Part shown: in pieces, positions 24,210 to 33,527 of the stretch
Numbering within the stretch: the first letter of the stretch is position 1
Layout: each line of letters opens with the position of its first letter
Assembly: GCA_965200685.1 (NCBI GenBank)
Contig: OZ241379.1
Coordinates: forward strand, 2,976,001 to 3,040,000
Direction: 5' to 3'
Origin: Bin5 sp965200685
GTDB lineage: Bacteria; Chloroflexota; Anaerolineae; Caldilineales; Caldilineaceae
Length of the DNA stretch: 64,000 nt
Notes under the pieces: model-generated
Seen by the model: the letters and a program-made list of their open reading frames with translations, nothing else
Database searches by the model: none
What the model was told of the DNA's origin: nothing
Program-made: the position numbers and the translations under genes

Positions 24210-27200
24210 ATGTCTGTGATCATCTCAGAGTTTGAAGCAGCGAAAAAAGAACTTCTGGATTTCAGCAATCGCAACCGGCTGACCAACTACCGCCGCCCCA
24301 CACAACGGCGTGGTGGGATTGAGGTTGGCGATGAATTGCCCGACCAGATTTTCCAGCTACTGGTTGAGGAGCAGAAGGTATTCACTTTTTTGGAGACGAC
24401 GCAGAATCCAGCCGGCTCACCCACTCGCCTCATGCTCAACCTAAGCGATGAAGAGGAGCAGGAAGATGAACCATCTGATGGCTTTCAAGCCCTGCCGGAC
24501 CGCTATACTGATACGAAACTCCAGACTTCCCTTTCCCGCGAAGAGCTAAACCGTCGCCTACGCAGGATGTATTCAAAGGCACGTACAATTCTTGAGGAGC
24601 AAGGGATTAACACCCTCTATCTCGCGCTAGGTATGTTGACTTGGTATGAATCTGAAAACAGCCAGGAGGAACGCAACGCGCCGCTGATCCTGATCCCGGT
24701 TGAATTGTACCGGGACAATATACGCACAAGATACAAATTGCGCTACACAGGTGAGGATATCGGCTTCAACATCTCTTTGCAGGAACGCTTGACACGGGAG
24801 TTCGCTGTGCAACTGCCGATGGCCACGGCGGAAGAATCCCTAAACATTCCAGCTTATTTTGACGCGCTTGAATCTGCTCTGAACCGCGCCCGTTGGACGC
24901 TTGACCGCAAGGCAATTGTCCTTGACTTTTTCAGCTTCAACAAGTTGCAGATGTATAAGGATTTGGATGAGAATGCCTGGAACAGTGGGCAGGACATTCT
25001 TGAGCATCCGACCTTGTCTAAGCTTTTTGATGAAACACCAGGGCCCCCTGAAAACCCAGTGCCCAGTGATCAGTGGGCTGTGACCAGTGAACCCCACAAG
25101 CCACAGCCCACTGCAGTTCTTGTCATGGATGCGGACAGCTCACAGACGAAAGCGATTCTGTCAGCCCTATCTGGTAAGAACCTAGTGATCCAAGGCCCGC
25201 CGGGGACGGGTAAGTCGCAAACGATCACCAACATGATCGCCAGTGCCATCGCCGAAGGCAAGAGGGTCCTCTTTGTCGCTGAGAAGATGGCCGCCCTGGA
25301 GGTGGTAAAACGACGACTGGATGCCTTGGAACTCGGCGATGCCTGTCTGGAACTACACAGCCATAAATCCAACAAACGGTCTTTTCTCAGGGAACTTGAA
25401 CGTACCCTCAACCTTGGCCAACCGGCCCTAACCGACCAGAAACACAATCGTCTCTTATTGCAGGAAGCAAGGGACTATCTGGAAGAGTACTGTCGCGCTG
25501 TGAGTACGGACATCGGCGGGACTGGGGTTACACCGTATCGTGCCTATGGTCTCTATCTGCGGGCCGACCAAGCCTTGGAGAACATACCCTCTCCTCCGCT
25601 CAAGATTGAAGGTATAGATGTATGGGATGAAGAGGACTATCTGGTGCGCCTAGAAGGGGTGGCGCGCTACCAGAATTTGGTAGCAAGGATCGGCAGCCCG
25701 CAGGCACATCCGTTCTGGGGCAGCCAGCGCAGAAGCTATCTGCCGGCGGACCAGCGTGCGCTGGCAGCTCAATGTGTACAGGCGGAAACGGCCGTGCATA
25801 CATTACGTGAGGCGGGTGAGCGGGCCGCGCGGCTGTTTCCTGTGGTCTGTGAAAAAACACCACAGACCACAGGTGCCTGCAATCGACTTCGACACCTGTT
25901 ACAGTTCGTGGTAGAGTCCCCTGACCTTAGCGGCGTAGACATCAGAAACCCCGCTTGGTGTCACAAGCGCGCAGCCATCCGTACAGAGATCGATGAAGCG
26001 GAAGAGTATGAGAAAAAACGTAGCGTGTTTGAAGCGTATCTACTTCCTGAAGCCATAGACGAGGATTTCTTGCCGGTACGGAAGGCACTTGCGCCCTACA
26101 GCGGGCGTTTCAGCAGGTTTTTCCGCTTCTTCTCCCTGGCCTATCATCGAGCCATAAAGACTCTGCAGGGCTTACAACATCAGGATCTGCCCAAAAATCC
26201 TGAGGCCCAATTGCAGATTGTGGACGCGCTGGTCGAGGCACGTAGATTGCGCGTCAATCTGCAGGGGAGTGAGCGTCTCCTGCAAACCCTGTATGGTTCT
26301 CGCGGGGAAAGTACGCCAATTCGCTATGAGGAACTGCGTGAGATTTGGCACTGGTTTGACGCGCTGTACAGCAGTGAGATGCCCGCAGAGGATCGAGATC
26401 ATCTATTCAACTATCTGCAGGCTGGGCCTGATGAAGACGCCAAGCAGGTGTATGATATAGTACAGGGTGCCCTTGCCGATCATCACCAATCGATCAAGGC
26501 AGTGGTGGAACTTGTCGACCTTGATGAAGATCTCCGCTTTGGCAAAGATAGATCCATGCAACAGATCCCCTTTGTTGAGCAAGCGGATATTCTCCATGAC
26601 TGGGCAAGCAGGGCCCATGCGCTGCAAGATATGGTTACGCTCAATGGGCTGACCGCGGAACTCAAAGAGAATGGATTCGCCGCAGTTCTGCCCGTTGCCC
26701 AAGCGTGGGAGCATGCCTCAAGCAGCTTGGTGCCTCTCGTTCACCGCACCCGCTACGCTGCCCTGGTTGAGCGAGCCATGCGGGCAGAGCAGGCATTGGC
26801 CCAGTTCAATGGGGCTGACCATGAAGCGCGCATCAAGCGATTCCAAGAATTGGACCGGGAGCTGTTGCGCTGCAACCGTACTATCGTCCTGCACAAGCAT
26901 TGGAGTGCAATTCTGCGCCGTCAGGCCGGTGGATTGGCACTTCTGCATGAGCAGTTCCGGCGTAAACGAGGACACAAGTCGATTCGCACGCTCATGGCAG
27001 AAGCCGGTCCGGCCATTCAGTCGATTAAACCGGTCTTCATGATGAGTCCTTTCTCAATCGCGGCCTATCTACCCCCGGCCAGTGTCCATTTCGACCTAGT
27101 GATCTTCGACGAAGCGAGTCAAGTCAAACCGGTCGATGCCTTTGGCGCAATTCTGCGAGGCCAGCAGACGGTCGTTGTTGGCGATGACAAGCAGCTACCT

Positions 27201-28955
27201 CCCACCAGTTTTTTTGACAGAGAGTTCGCCGATGAATCCGAGGACGATCACCTTGTGGCGGATATGGAAAGTATCCTTGGGCTTTTCCTCGCAAAGTCAG
27301 TCAAAGAAGAGATGCTCCAATGGCACTATCGTAGCCGTCATGAGTCTCTGATTGCTGTCTCAAACTACGAATTCTATGACAACCGATTGGTTGTCTTCCC
27401 CAGCCCTGACAAAGATAGCCGCCATCTGGGATTGGTGTTGCATCATCTGGCTGATACAACCTATAGCCGTGGGACGGGTGGAGGGCAGAACGATGAAGAG
27501 GCGCGCATCGTGGCAGAAGCGGTGATCCAACATGCTCGGGAATATCCCGAAAAGAGTCTCCTAGTCGCTACCTTTAACATACGCCAGCGCGATCGCATTG
27601 ATAGCTATGTGGAACATCTACGTCAGAAAGATATCACCACAGAAGGCTTTTTTGCCGCACATGAGAGCGAGCCGTTCGCGATTAAGAATTTGGAAAACGT
27701 GCAAGGGGATGAGCGCGATGTCATCTTCATCAGTATTGGCTACGGCAGAGATCAGAACGGGCGGGTCGCCATGAACTTTGGGGCACTCAACAGGCAAGGC
27801 GGAGAGAGACGTCTGAATGTACTGATTACCAGAGCGCGCCAACGTTGTGAGGTTTTCACCAATCTTACAGCCAAAGATATCGACCTGAGTCGAACGCAGG
27901 CCAGGGGGGTACGAGCACTCAAACGGTTTCTGCAATATGCTGAAACCGGTAGATTAGATGTGCCGGAAGAGACTGGAGGTGGCCCGGAATCGCCCTTTGA
28001 AGAAGCCGTCATTGCCGAGCTGCAGGCTGCCGGCCATCAAGTACATACACAGGTAGGAACAGGCGGATACCGAATTGATATCGCAGTTGTTGATGAAAAG
28101 CATCCTGGTCGCTACCTGCTAGGGATAGAGTGTGATGGGGCCACCTATCACAGTTCGCAGACTGCGCGGGATCGGGACAGGCTGCGCCAGGAAGTCCTTG
28201 AAAACATGGGCTGGGAGATCCACCGTATCTGGAGTACCGACTGGTTCCGCTCTCCCGCACGAGAGATGCAAAGGCTGGAAGAAAGCATTGAGAGGGCACG
28301 AGCGAAAATCCTAGTGGTCAGTAGCCAGTGGCCTGGGGCCAGTGAAAATCCAACACCACAGGCCACAGCAGTGAAACGGACAGAAGTAAAACAGGAGGAC
28401 GCTCTGAAATTCCCGCTCTATGAGATGGCGCAACCACGTTTGCAGCTCGACTCATCAAATCTGCAAAAAATCTCTACCAATGAGTTGGCCGCAGAGTTGA
28501 TTCGGATCATAGAGATTGAGGCACCGATTCACACGAAGCTGTTGTTGCAGATCGTTTCTAAACGAGTTACGAAGCGAGTGCAGGCGAAGGTTGAACAGGC
28601 CCTGGCGGAGCTACGTACAGAAGGGCGCACGCATGAGCACGACGATTTTTTGTTTACCCATAAGGCCATGGATACGCCTGTACGGGACCGGCGGAATGTG
28701 ACCGGCCCCTGGCGTAAACTTGAGCTCATCCACCCGCAGGAACTGCACCGGGCCATTCTGACAATTGCCGAACATGTGCCGGGCCTGAAGCGTACAGAGT
28801 TGGTGCGAGAAACCCTGCAGATCATTGGATATGCCCGAGTGACCGGGAAAATGAAAACACATCTTGATGCCCTGGTTGACAATCTACTCGAGCAAAACAG
28901 GCTGACCGTACGCGGTGATCGTCTTTTCTTTGTCGGTCAGGATTTACTAGATTGA
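24210..28955 (+). CDS. SF1 helicase-nuclease, DUF4011/DUF3320-like
   Basis: 1581-residue probable DNA helicase with a C-terminal nuclease domain. The N-terminal ~100 residues (AAKKELLDFSNRNRLTNYR) resemble DUF4011. Walker A GPPGTGKSQ starts near residue 329, Walker B DLVIFDEASQ near 963, then VVGDDKQLPPTSFF and VQGDERDVIFISIGYG (SF1 motifs). From about residue 1263 (FEEAVIAELQAAGHQVHTQVG) an endonuclease-like fold with RIDIAVVD and GIECDGATYHSS looks Vsr/DUF559-like. The C-terminus (STNELAAELIRIIEIEAPIH) resembles DUF3320. Such multi-domain helicases occur in defence islands; that role is an inference. Three palindromic repeats lie in frame inside it. Confidence 0.82.
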   Translation: MSVIISEFEAAKKELLDFSNRNRLTNYRRPTQRRGGIEVGDELPDQIFQLLVEEQKVFTFLETTQNPAGSPTRLMLNLSDEEEQEDEPSDGFQALPDRYTDTKLQTSLSREELNRRLRRMYSKARTILEEQGINTLYLALGMLTWYESENSQEERNAPLILIPVELYRDNIRTRYKLRYTGEDIGFNISLQERLTREFAVQLPMATAEESLNIPAYFDALESALNRARWTLDRKAIVLDFFSFNKLQMYKDLDENAWNSGQDILEHPTLSKLFDETPGPPENPVPSDQWAVTSEPHKPQPTAVLVMDADSSQTKAILSALSGKNLVIQGPPGTGKSQTITNMIASAIAEGKRVLFVAEKMAALEVVKRRLDALELGDACLELHSHKSNKRSFLRELERTLNLGQPALTDQKHNRLLLQEARDYLEEYCRAVSTDIGGTGVTPYRAYGLYLRADQALENIPSPPLKIEGIDVWDEEDYLVRLEGVARYQNLVARIGSPQAHPFWGSQRRSYLPADQRALAAQCVQAETAVHTLREAGERAARLFPVVCEKTPQTTGACNRLRHLLQFVVESPDLSGVDIRNPAWCHKRAAIRTEIDEAEEYEKKRSVFEAYLLPEAIDEDFLPVRKALAPYSGRFSRFFRFFSLAYHRAIKTLQGLQHQDLPKNPEAQLQIVDALVEARRLRVNLQGSERLLQTLYGSRGESTPIRYEELREIWHWFDALYSSEMPAEDRDHLFNYLQAGPDEDAKQVYDIVQGALADHHQSIKAVVELVDLDEDLRFGKDRSMQQIPFVEQADILHDWASRAHALQDMVTLNGLTAELKENGFAAVLPVAQAWEHASSSLVPLVHRTRYAALVERAMRAEQALAQFNGADHEARIKRFQELDRELLRCNRTIVLHKHWSAILRRQAGGLALLHEQFRRKRGHKSIRTLMAEAGPAIQSIKPVFMMSPFSIAAYLPPASVHFDLVIFDEASQVKPVDAFGAILRGQQTVVVGDDKQLPPTSFFDREFADESEDDHLVADMESILGLFLAKSVKEEMLQWHYRSRHESLIAVSNYEFYDNRLVVFPSPDKDSRHLGLVLHHLADTTYSRGTGGGQNDEEARIVAEAVIQHAREYPEKSLLVATFNIRQRDRIDSYVEHLRQKDITTEGFFAAHESEPFAIKNLENVQGDERDVIFISIGYGRDQNGRVAMNFGALNRQGGERRLNVLITRARQRCEVFTNLTAKDIDLSRTQARGVRALKRFLQYAETGRLDVPEETGGGPESPFEEAVIAELQAAGHQVHTQVGTGGYRIDIAVVDEKHPGRYLLGIECDGATYHSSQTARDRDRLRQEVLENMGWEIHRIWSTDWFRSPAREMQRLEESIERARAKILVVSSQWPGASENPTPQATAVKRTEVKQEDALKFPLYEMAQPRLQLDSSNLQKISTNELAAELIRIIEIEAPIHTKLLLQIVSKRVTKRVQAKVEQALAELRTEGRTHEHDDFLFTHKAMDTPVRDRRNVTGPWRKLELIHPQELHRAILTIAEHVPGLKRTELVRETLQIIGYARVTGKMKTHLDALVDNLLEQNRLTVRGDRLFFVGQDLLD
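25071..25113. repeat. Palindromic repeat inside the helicase gene (a)
   Basis: CAGTGGGCTGTG (25071-25082) and CACAGCCCACTG (25102-25113), perfect 12-bp arms. Encodes DQWAVTSEPHKPQPTA, a linker just before the Walker A region. Confidence 0.75.
25839..25873. repeat. Palindromic repeat inside the helicase gene (b)
   Basis: CCTGTGGTCTGTG (25839-25851), loop of 9 nt, CACAGACCACAGG (25861-25873), perfect 13-bp arms. Encodes PVVCEKTPQTTGA. Confidence 0.75.
28328..28366. repeat. Palindromic repeat inside the helicase gene (c)
   Basis: GTGGCCTG (28328-28335) and CAGGCCAC (28359-28366). Encodes SQWPGASENPTPQATA in the linker after the nuclease domain. Its loop contains CCAGTGAAAATCCAACACCA, close to the loops of other copies. 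Confidence 0.65.
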
Positions 28956-29058
28956 AGGATTCAGAGGATGAATACCTGGTCGAGGTAGCTAATGATCTTG
29001 ACAGCGATGCGGCCCGACTGTGATGATACGCAGCAATCACTTGTCATGGCAAAGAGAA

Positions 29059-29093
29059 GACCGGCGGCCTCTCTGCATGAGAAGACGCCGGTC
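29059..29093. terminator. Hairpin downstream of Uma2 gene A
   Basis: GACCGGCG (29059-29066) pairs with CGCCGGTC (29086-29093), with a short inner stem. On the minus strand it is followed by TTCTCTTTG. The same hairpin recurs at about 30484-30518, and near 31937 with a slightly changed loop. Confidence 0.55.
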
Positions 29094-29166
29094 GCTTGAT
29101 AATTGTAGTTCGGCTGTTGCCCGTCCTCATGGAAACAGCCGGTATACATTCAATAGCACCCGATGT

Positions 29167-30270
29167 TCAGGAGAGTTGTTGGCGCAGGCGGGCTAATTCG
29201 TCTTGCAAGGCCTGGGCCCGTTTTTCGGCAGCGCGTCTAGCTTCCGCTTCAGCCGCGGCCTGCCCCTCTGCCTTCTGACGAGCAGATGCTTCTATAGCGG
29301 CCTGTTCCTCTGCTGCGCGTCTGGCTTCCGCTTCAGCCGCAACCTGCCCCTCCGCCTTCTGACGAGCAGCCATCTCGGCCTGATATTCCCGCAGGACATA
29401 CCCAGCATACACTTCATCCAATGCCAACTCTTCCAGAGACCGCTGCTGCTTCAGATCCCTCAACCGAAACTGGAACCCAGGCAATACCCCCGAACGGACC
29501 ACGCCCCTCACGTCAGGCTCGATCTCTGCGTAACGCCCATCCCCAGTGAGACGATAGAAGTGCATGTGACGACCACTCGGGTCGAGAATGAAGTATTCCC
29601 GCACCCCAGCCAGAGCATAATCCTTCATCTTCTCAACTGTATCACGCCGTACCTCAGAAGATGAAGAATCCGAGATTGCTTCCACGCACATATCGCAGAC
29701 CCCCCGATAGGCGCGGTCCATGTTGTCCCGCACCACAGGATTGTCCTTGCGAATTACACCGATGTCCGGCTTGCGAACCGCCCTCCGCTTCCTTGATGCC
29801 GCGTTCGGGTCTCGCATGTTCATGGTGAAGCCTGTCTCCAAATTGATCAGCACAGCAATGGAATTGGTATGGACAAAGCAACGCAGGATGTCGTGGAACC
29901 AGTTGTAGAGTTCAAGTTGAGGTTGCGCGGGCAAGGGTTTGGCCTCCAGACGTCCATTGCTCCATTCGTAGCTTACGTCGATATGGATGTAGGGATGTTC
30001 ATACCATGTGTTCCAGTATTCTTCTAGGGAGACATAGCGTCCTTCATCGGGAGCCAATGGGTTGATGGACTTGGGCTGGCCATTGGCTCGGTCTGTCTGC
30101 TCTTGGTTGATAGCAGGGATGTAGACGACATTAGGTACTAGGGTCGCGTACATAGTCTCGGCTGACGAGAGGGTAGAGATGTGGGAAGAGAGAGGGAGTT
30201 TCTCTTGTTCATGGAAGGACTTTTCGATTGTATCACGACTCACGGTTGCTGTATTCAATGTGGGTTCCAT
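29167..30270 (-). CDS. Uma2-family nuclease-like protein with coiled-coil tail, copy A
   Basis: 367 residues from the ATG at 30270, which has GGGAGAGGAT upstream; an in-frame GTG at 30360 gives 397. The central Uma2/DUF820 domain is PD-(D/E)XK-like: EYWNTWYEHPYIHIDVSYEWSNGRLEAK, AVRKPDIGVI and CVEAISDSS, then DYALAGVREYFILDPSGRH. The usual acidic residues are visible in PDIGV and VEAIS. The tail consists of two 28-residue Ala/Glu-rich heptad units (ARQKAEGQ...AAEEQAA). Uma2 proteins are widespread in Cyanobacteria and Chloroflexota; their biological role is unproven. Confidence 0.85.
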   Translation of the reverse strand: MEPTLNTATVSRDTIEKSFHEQEKLPLSSHISTLSSAETMYATLVPNVVYIPAINQEQTDRANGQPKSINPLAPDEGRYVSLEEYWNTWYEHPYIHIDVSYEWSNGRLEAKPLPAQPQLELYNWFHDILRCFVHTNSIAVLINLETGFTMNMRDPNAASRKRRAVRKPDIGVIRKDNPVVRDNMDRAYRGVCDMCVEAISDSSSSEVRRDTVEKMKDYALAGVREYFILDPSGRHMHFYRLTGDGRYAEIEPDVRGVVRSGVLPGFQFRLRDLKQQRSLEELALDEVYAGYVLREYQAEMAARQKAEGQVAAEAEARRAAEEQAAIEASARQKAEGQAAAEAEARRAAEKRAQALQDELARLRQQLS

Positions 30271-30483
30271 ATCCTCTCCCGTAGCCGAATCCCTCGTGAT
30301 GTAAAATCCTTGTGAGTTGTTGGTAGCTCGATTGTGTACGACCTGTATTCTAGCGGGCACTGGGTATCTGTCGAAAGTCTAACACAATCCCTTTGATTCA
30401 GCAATGTCACGTTGATGACCTTGACAGCGATGCGGCCCGACTGTGATGATACGCAGCAATCACTTGTCATGGCAAAGAGAAGA

Positions 30484-30518
30484 CCGGCGGCCTCTCTGCA
30501 TGAGAAGACGCCGGTCGC
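30484..30518. terminator. Hairpin downstream of Uma2 gene B
   Basis: Same GACCGGCG...CGCCGGTC stem as at 29059, followed on the minus strand by TTCTCTTTG, about 85 nt past the stop of copy B. Confidence 0.55.
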
Positions 30519-30601
30519 TTGATAATTGTAGTTCGGCTGTTGCCCGTCCTCATGGAAACAGCCGGTACTCGCACCAGTATACATTCAATAGCACCCGATG
30601 T

Positions 30602-31726
30602 TCAGGAGAGTTGTTGGCGCAGGCGGGCTAATTCGTCTTGCAAGGCCTGGGCCCGCTTTTCGGCTGCGCGTCTAGCTTCCGCTTCCGCCGCGGCCTGCCC
30701 CTCCGCCTTCTGACGAGCAGATGCTTCTGTCGCGGCCCGTTGCGCTTCTGTAGCGGCCTGTTCCTCTGCTGCGCGTCTGGCTTCCGCTTCCGCCGCAACC
30801 TGCCCCTCCGCCTTCTGACGAGCAGCCATCTCGGCCTGATATTCCCGCAGGACATACCCAGCATACACTTCATCCAATGCCAATTCTTCCAGAGACCGCT
30901 GCTGCTCCAGATCCCTCAACCGAAACTGGAACCCAGGCAATACCCCCGAACGGACCACGCCCCTCACATCAGGATCGATCTCTTCGTAACGCCCATCCCC
31001 AGTGAGACGATAGAAGTGCATGTGACGACCACTCGGATCAAGAATGAAGTATTCCCGAACCCCAGCCAGAGCATAATCCTTCATCTTCTCAACTGTGTCA
31101 CGCCGCACCTCAGAAGATGAAGAATCCGAGATTGCTTCCACGCACATATCGCAGACCCCCCGATAGGCGCGGTCCATGTTGTCCCGCACCACAGGATTGT
31201 CCTTGCGAATTACACCGATGTCCGGCTTGCGAACCGCCCTCCGCTTCCTTGATGCCGCGTTCGGGTCTCGCATGTTCATGGTGAAGCCTGTCTCCAGATT
31301 GATCAGCACAGCAATGGAATTGGTATGGACAAAGCAACGCAGGATGTCGTGGAACCAGTTGTAGAGTTCAAGTTGAGGTTGCGCGGGCAAGGGTTTGGCC
31401 TCCAGACGTCCATTGCTCCATTCGTAGCTTACGTCGATATGGATGTAGGGATGTTCATACCATGAGTTCCAGTATTCTTCTAGGGAGACATAGCGTCCTT
31501 CATCGGGAGCCAATGGGTTGATGGACTTGGGCTGGCCATTGGCTCGGTCTGTCTGCTCTTGGTTGATAGCAGGGATGTAGACGACATTAGGTACTAGGGT
31601 CGCGTACATAGTCTCGGCTGACGAGAGGGTAGAGACGTGGGAAGAGAGAGGGAGTTTCTCTTGTTCATGGAAGGACTTTTCGATTGTATCACGACTCACG
31701 GTTGCTGTATTCAATGTGGGTTCCAT
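30602..31726 (-). CDS. Uma2-family nuclease-like protein with coiled-coil tail, copy B
   Basis: 374 residues from the ATG at 31726. Nearly identical to copy A along the nuclease domain; differences include WNSWYEHP and RYEEIDPD. The coiled-coil tail has one extra heptad (a second ATEA step, 7 residues). The 331-bp gap upstream of copy A repeats the array's intergenic unit and has no gene of its own. Confidence 0.85.
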   Translation of the reverse strand: MEPTLNTATVSRDTIEKSFHEQEKLPLSSHVSTLSSAETMYATLVPNVVYIPAINQEQTDRANGQPKSINPLAPDEGRYVSLEEYWNSWYEHPYIHIDVSYEWSNGRLEAKPLPAQPQLELYNWFHDILRCFVHTNSIAVLINLETGFTMNMRDPNAASRKRRAVRKPDIGVIRKDNPVVRDNMDRAYRGVCDMCVEAISDSSSSEVRRDTVEKMKDYALAGVREYFILDPSGRHMHFYRLTGDGRYEEIDPDVRGVVRSGVLPGFQFRLRDLEQQRSLEELALDEVYAGYVLREYQAEMAARQKAEGQVAAEAEARRAAEEQAATEAQRAATEASARQKAEGQAAAEAEARRAAEKRAQALQDELARLRQQLS

Positions 31727-32045
31727 ATCCTCTCCCGTAGCCGAATCCCTCGTGATGTAAAATCCTTGTGAGTTGTTGGTAGCTCGATTGTGTACGACCT
31801 GTATTCTAGCGGGCACTGGGTATCTGTCGAAAGTCTAACACAATCCCTTTGATTCAGCAATGTCACGTTGATGACCTTGACAGCGATGCGGCCCGACTGT
31901 GATGATACGCAGCAATCACTTGTCATGGCAAAGAGAAGACCGGCAGCTTCTCTGCATGAGAAGACGCCGGTCGCTTGATAATTGTAGTTCGGCTGTTGCC
32001 CGTCCTCATGGAAACAGCCGGTATACATTCAATAGCACCCGATGT

Positions 32046-33233
32046 TCAGGAGAGTTGTTGGCGCAGGCGGGCTAATTCGTCTTGCAAGGCCTGGGCCCGC
32101 TTTTCGGCTGCGCGTCTAGCTTCTGCTTCAGCCGTGGCCTGTTCCTCCGCCTTCTGACGAGCAGATGCTTCTGTAGCAGCCTGTTCCTCTGCTGCGCGTC
32201 TGGCTTCCGCTTCCGCCGCAGCCTGCCCCTCTGCCTTCTGACGAGCAGATGCTTCTGTAGCAGCCTGTTCCTCTGCTGCGCGTCTGGCTTCCGCTTCAGC
32301 CGCAACCTGCCCCTCCGCCTTCTGACGAGCAGCCATCTCGGCCTGATATTCCCGCAGGACATACCCACCATACACTTCATCCAATGCCAACTCTTCCAGA
32401 GACCGCTGCTGCTTCAGATCCCTCAACCGAAACTGGAACCCAGGCAATACCCCCGAACGAACCACGCCCCTCACATCAGGCTCGATCTCTGCGTAACGCC
32501 CATCCCCAGTGAGACGATAGAAGTGCATGTGACGACCACTCGGGTCGAGAATGAAGTATTCCCGAACCCCAGCCAGAGCATAATCCCGCCTCTTCTCAAC
32601 TGTGTCGCGATGCACCTCTGCGGGGCTGGAATCGGATACAGCTTCCACGCACATATCGCAGACGCCGCGATAGGAGCGTTCATGGGATTCCAAGCGCATG
32701 GGATTGTCCTTGCGTACCACTCCGATGTCCGGCTTGCGTACCGCCTCGCGCGCTTCACTAGACGTCTCTAGGTCCGCCATGGTCAGTCGAAAGCCTGTCT
32801 CCAGATAGATCAGTTCAGCAATGGGATAGGTGTTTATAAAGGAATCCATGATGCTGAAAAACCACTTGTAGAGTCGGCGTTGCGGTTGAGCTGGCACAGG
32901 CTTGGCCTCCAGACGTCCATTGCACCATTCGTAGTTGGCATCCATATGGATATAGGGATGTTCATACCATGTGTTCCAGTATTCTTCTAGGGAGACATAG
33001 CGTCCTTCATCGGGAGCCAATGGGTTGATGGACTTGGGCTGGCCATTGGCTCGGTCTGTCTGCTCTTGGTTGATAGCAGGGATGTAGACGACATTAGGTA
33101 CTAGGGTCGCGGACATAGTCTCGGCTGACGAGAGGGTAGAGATGTGGGAAGAGAGAGGGCGTTTCTCTTGTTCATGGAAGGACTTTTCGATTGTATCACG
33201 ACTCACGGTTGCTGTATTCAATGTGGGTTCCAT
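32046..33233 (-). CDS. Uma2-family nuclease-like protein with coiled-coil tail, copy C (divergent core)
   Basis: 395 residues from the ATG at 33233. The first ~85 residues and the C-terminal part match copies A and B closely, but the nuclease core differs: MDANYEWCNGRLEAKPVPA, LYKWFFSIMDSFINTYPIAE, EAVRKPDIGVVRKDNPMRL and CVEAVSDSSPAEVHRDTVEK. The predicted active-site residues are kept. The tail has three 28-residue heptad units instead of two. Flanks alike with a different core suggest recombination or gene conversion. Confidence 0.85.
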   Translation of the reverse strand: MEPTLNTATVSRDTIEKSFHEQEKRPLSSHISTLSSAETMSATLVPNVVYIPAINQEQTDRANGQPKSINPLAPDEGRYVSLEEYWNTWYEHPYIHMDANYEWCNGRLEAKPVPAQPQRRLYKWFFSIMDSFINTYPIAELIYLETGFRLTMADLETSSEAREAVRKPDIGVVRKDNPMRLESHERSYRGVCDMCVEAVSDSSPAEVHRDTVEKRRDYALAGVREYFILDPSGRHMHFYRLTGDGRYAEIEPDVRGVVRSGVLPGFQFRLRDLKQQRSLEELALDEVYGGYVLREYQAEMAARQKAEGQVAAEAEARRAAEEQAATEASARQKAEGQAAAEAEARRAAEEQAATEASARQKAEEQATAEAEARRAAEKRAQALQDELARLRQQLS

Positions 33234-33527
33234 ATCCTCTCCCGTAGCCGAATCCCTCGTGATGTAAAATCCTTGTGAGTGGTTGGTAGCTCGATTGTGT
33301 ACGACCTGCAGTCTAGCGGGCACTGGGTATCTGTCGAAAGTCTAACACAATCCCTTTGATTCAGCAATGTCACGTTGATGATCTTGACAGCGATGCGGCC
33401 TGTCAAAGGTTCGGGAAGTTTCACGATGGAGCGTGGCCCTGGCCCTTCTCTTGGATGCTAGCCACTGGATCACTCATTAAACTTCACACAGTGGCCTGTA
33501 ACTGCGCTATGTTTGGTGTTTCATGGA

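Larger units (their letters stand above)
28997..33405. repeat. Tandem array of three ~1.45-kb units
   Basis: The marker CTTGACAGCGATGCGG starts at 28997, 30420, 31876 and 33383, giving unit lengths 1423, 1456 and 1507 bp. Each unit carries one Uma2 gene and near-identical intergenic DNA. The length differences come from coiled-coil codons and one 12-nt intergenic insertion near 30567. The last marker copy diverges after about 20 nt, marking the array edge. Confidence 0.9.

Noticed and set aside
32082..32771. Plus-strand ORF of 229 codons opposite Uma2 copy C
   Set aside because: Its repetitive composition is the complement of the coiled-coil repeat; the equivalent frames in copies A and B have different lengths and no independent support.
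28997..33405. Transposon origin of the Uma2 array
   Set aside because: No transposase, no terminal inverted repeats; simple tandem duplication explains it better.
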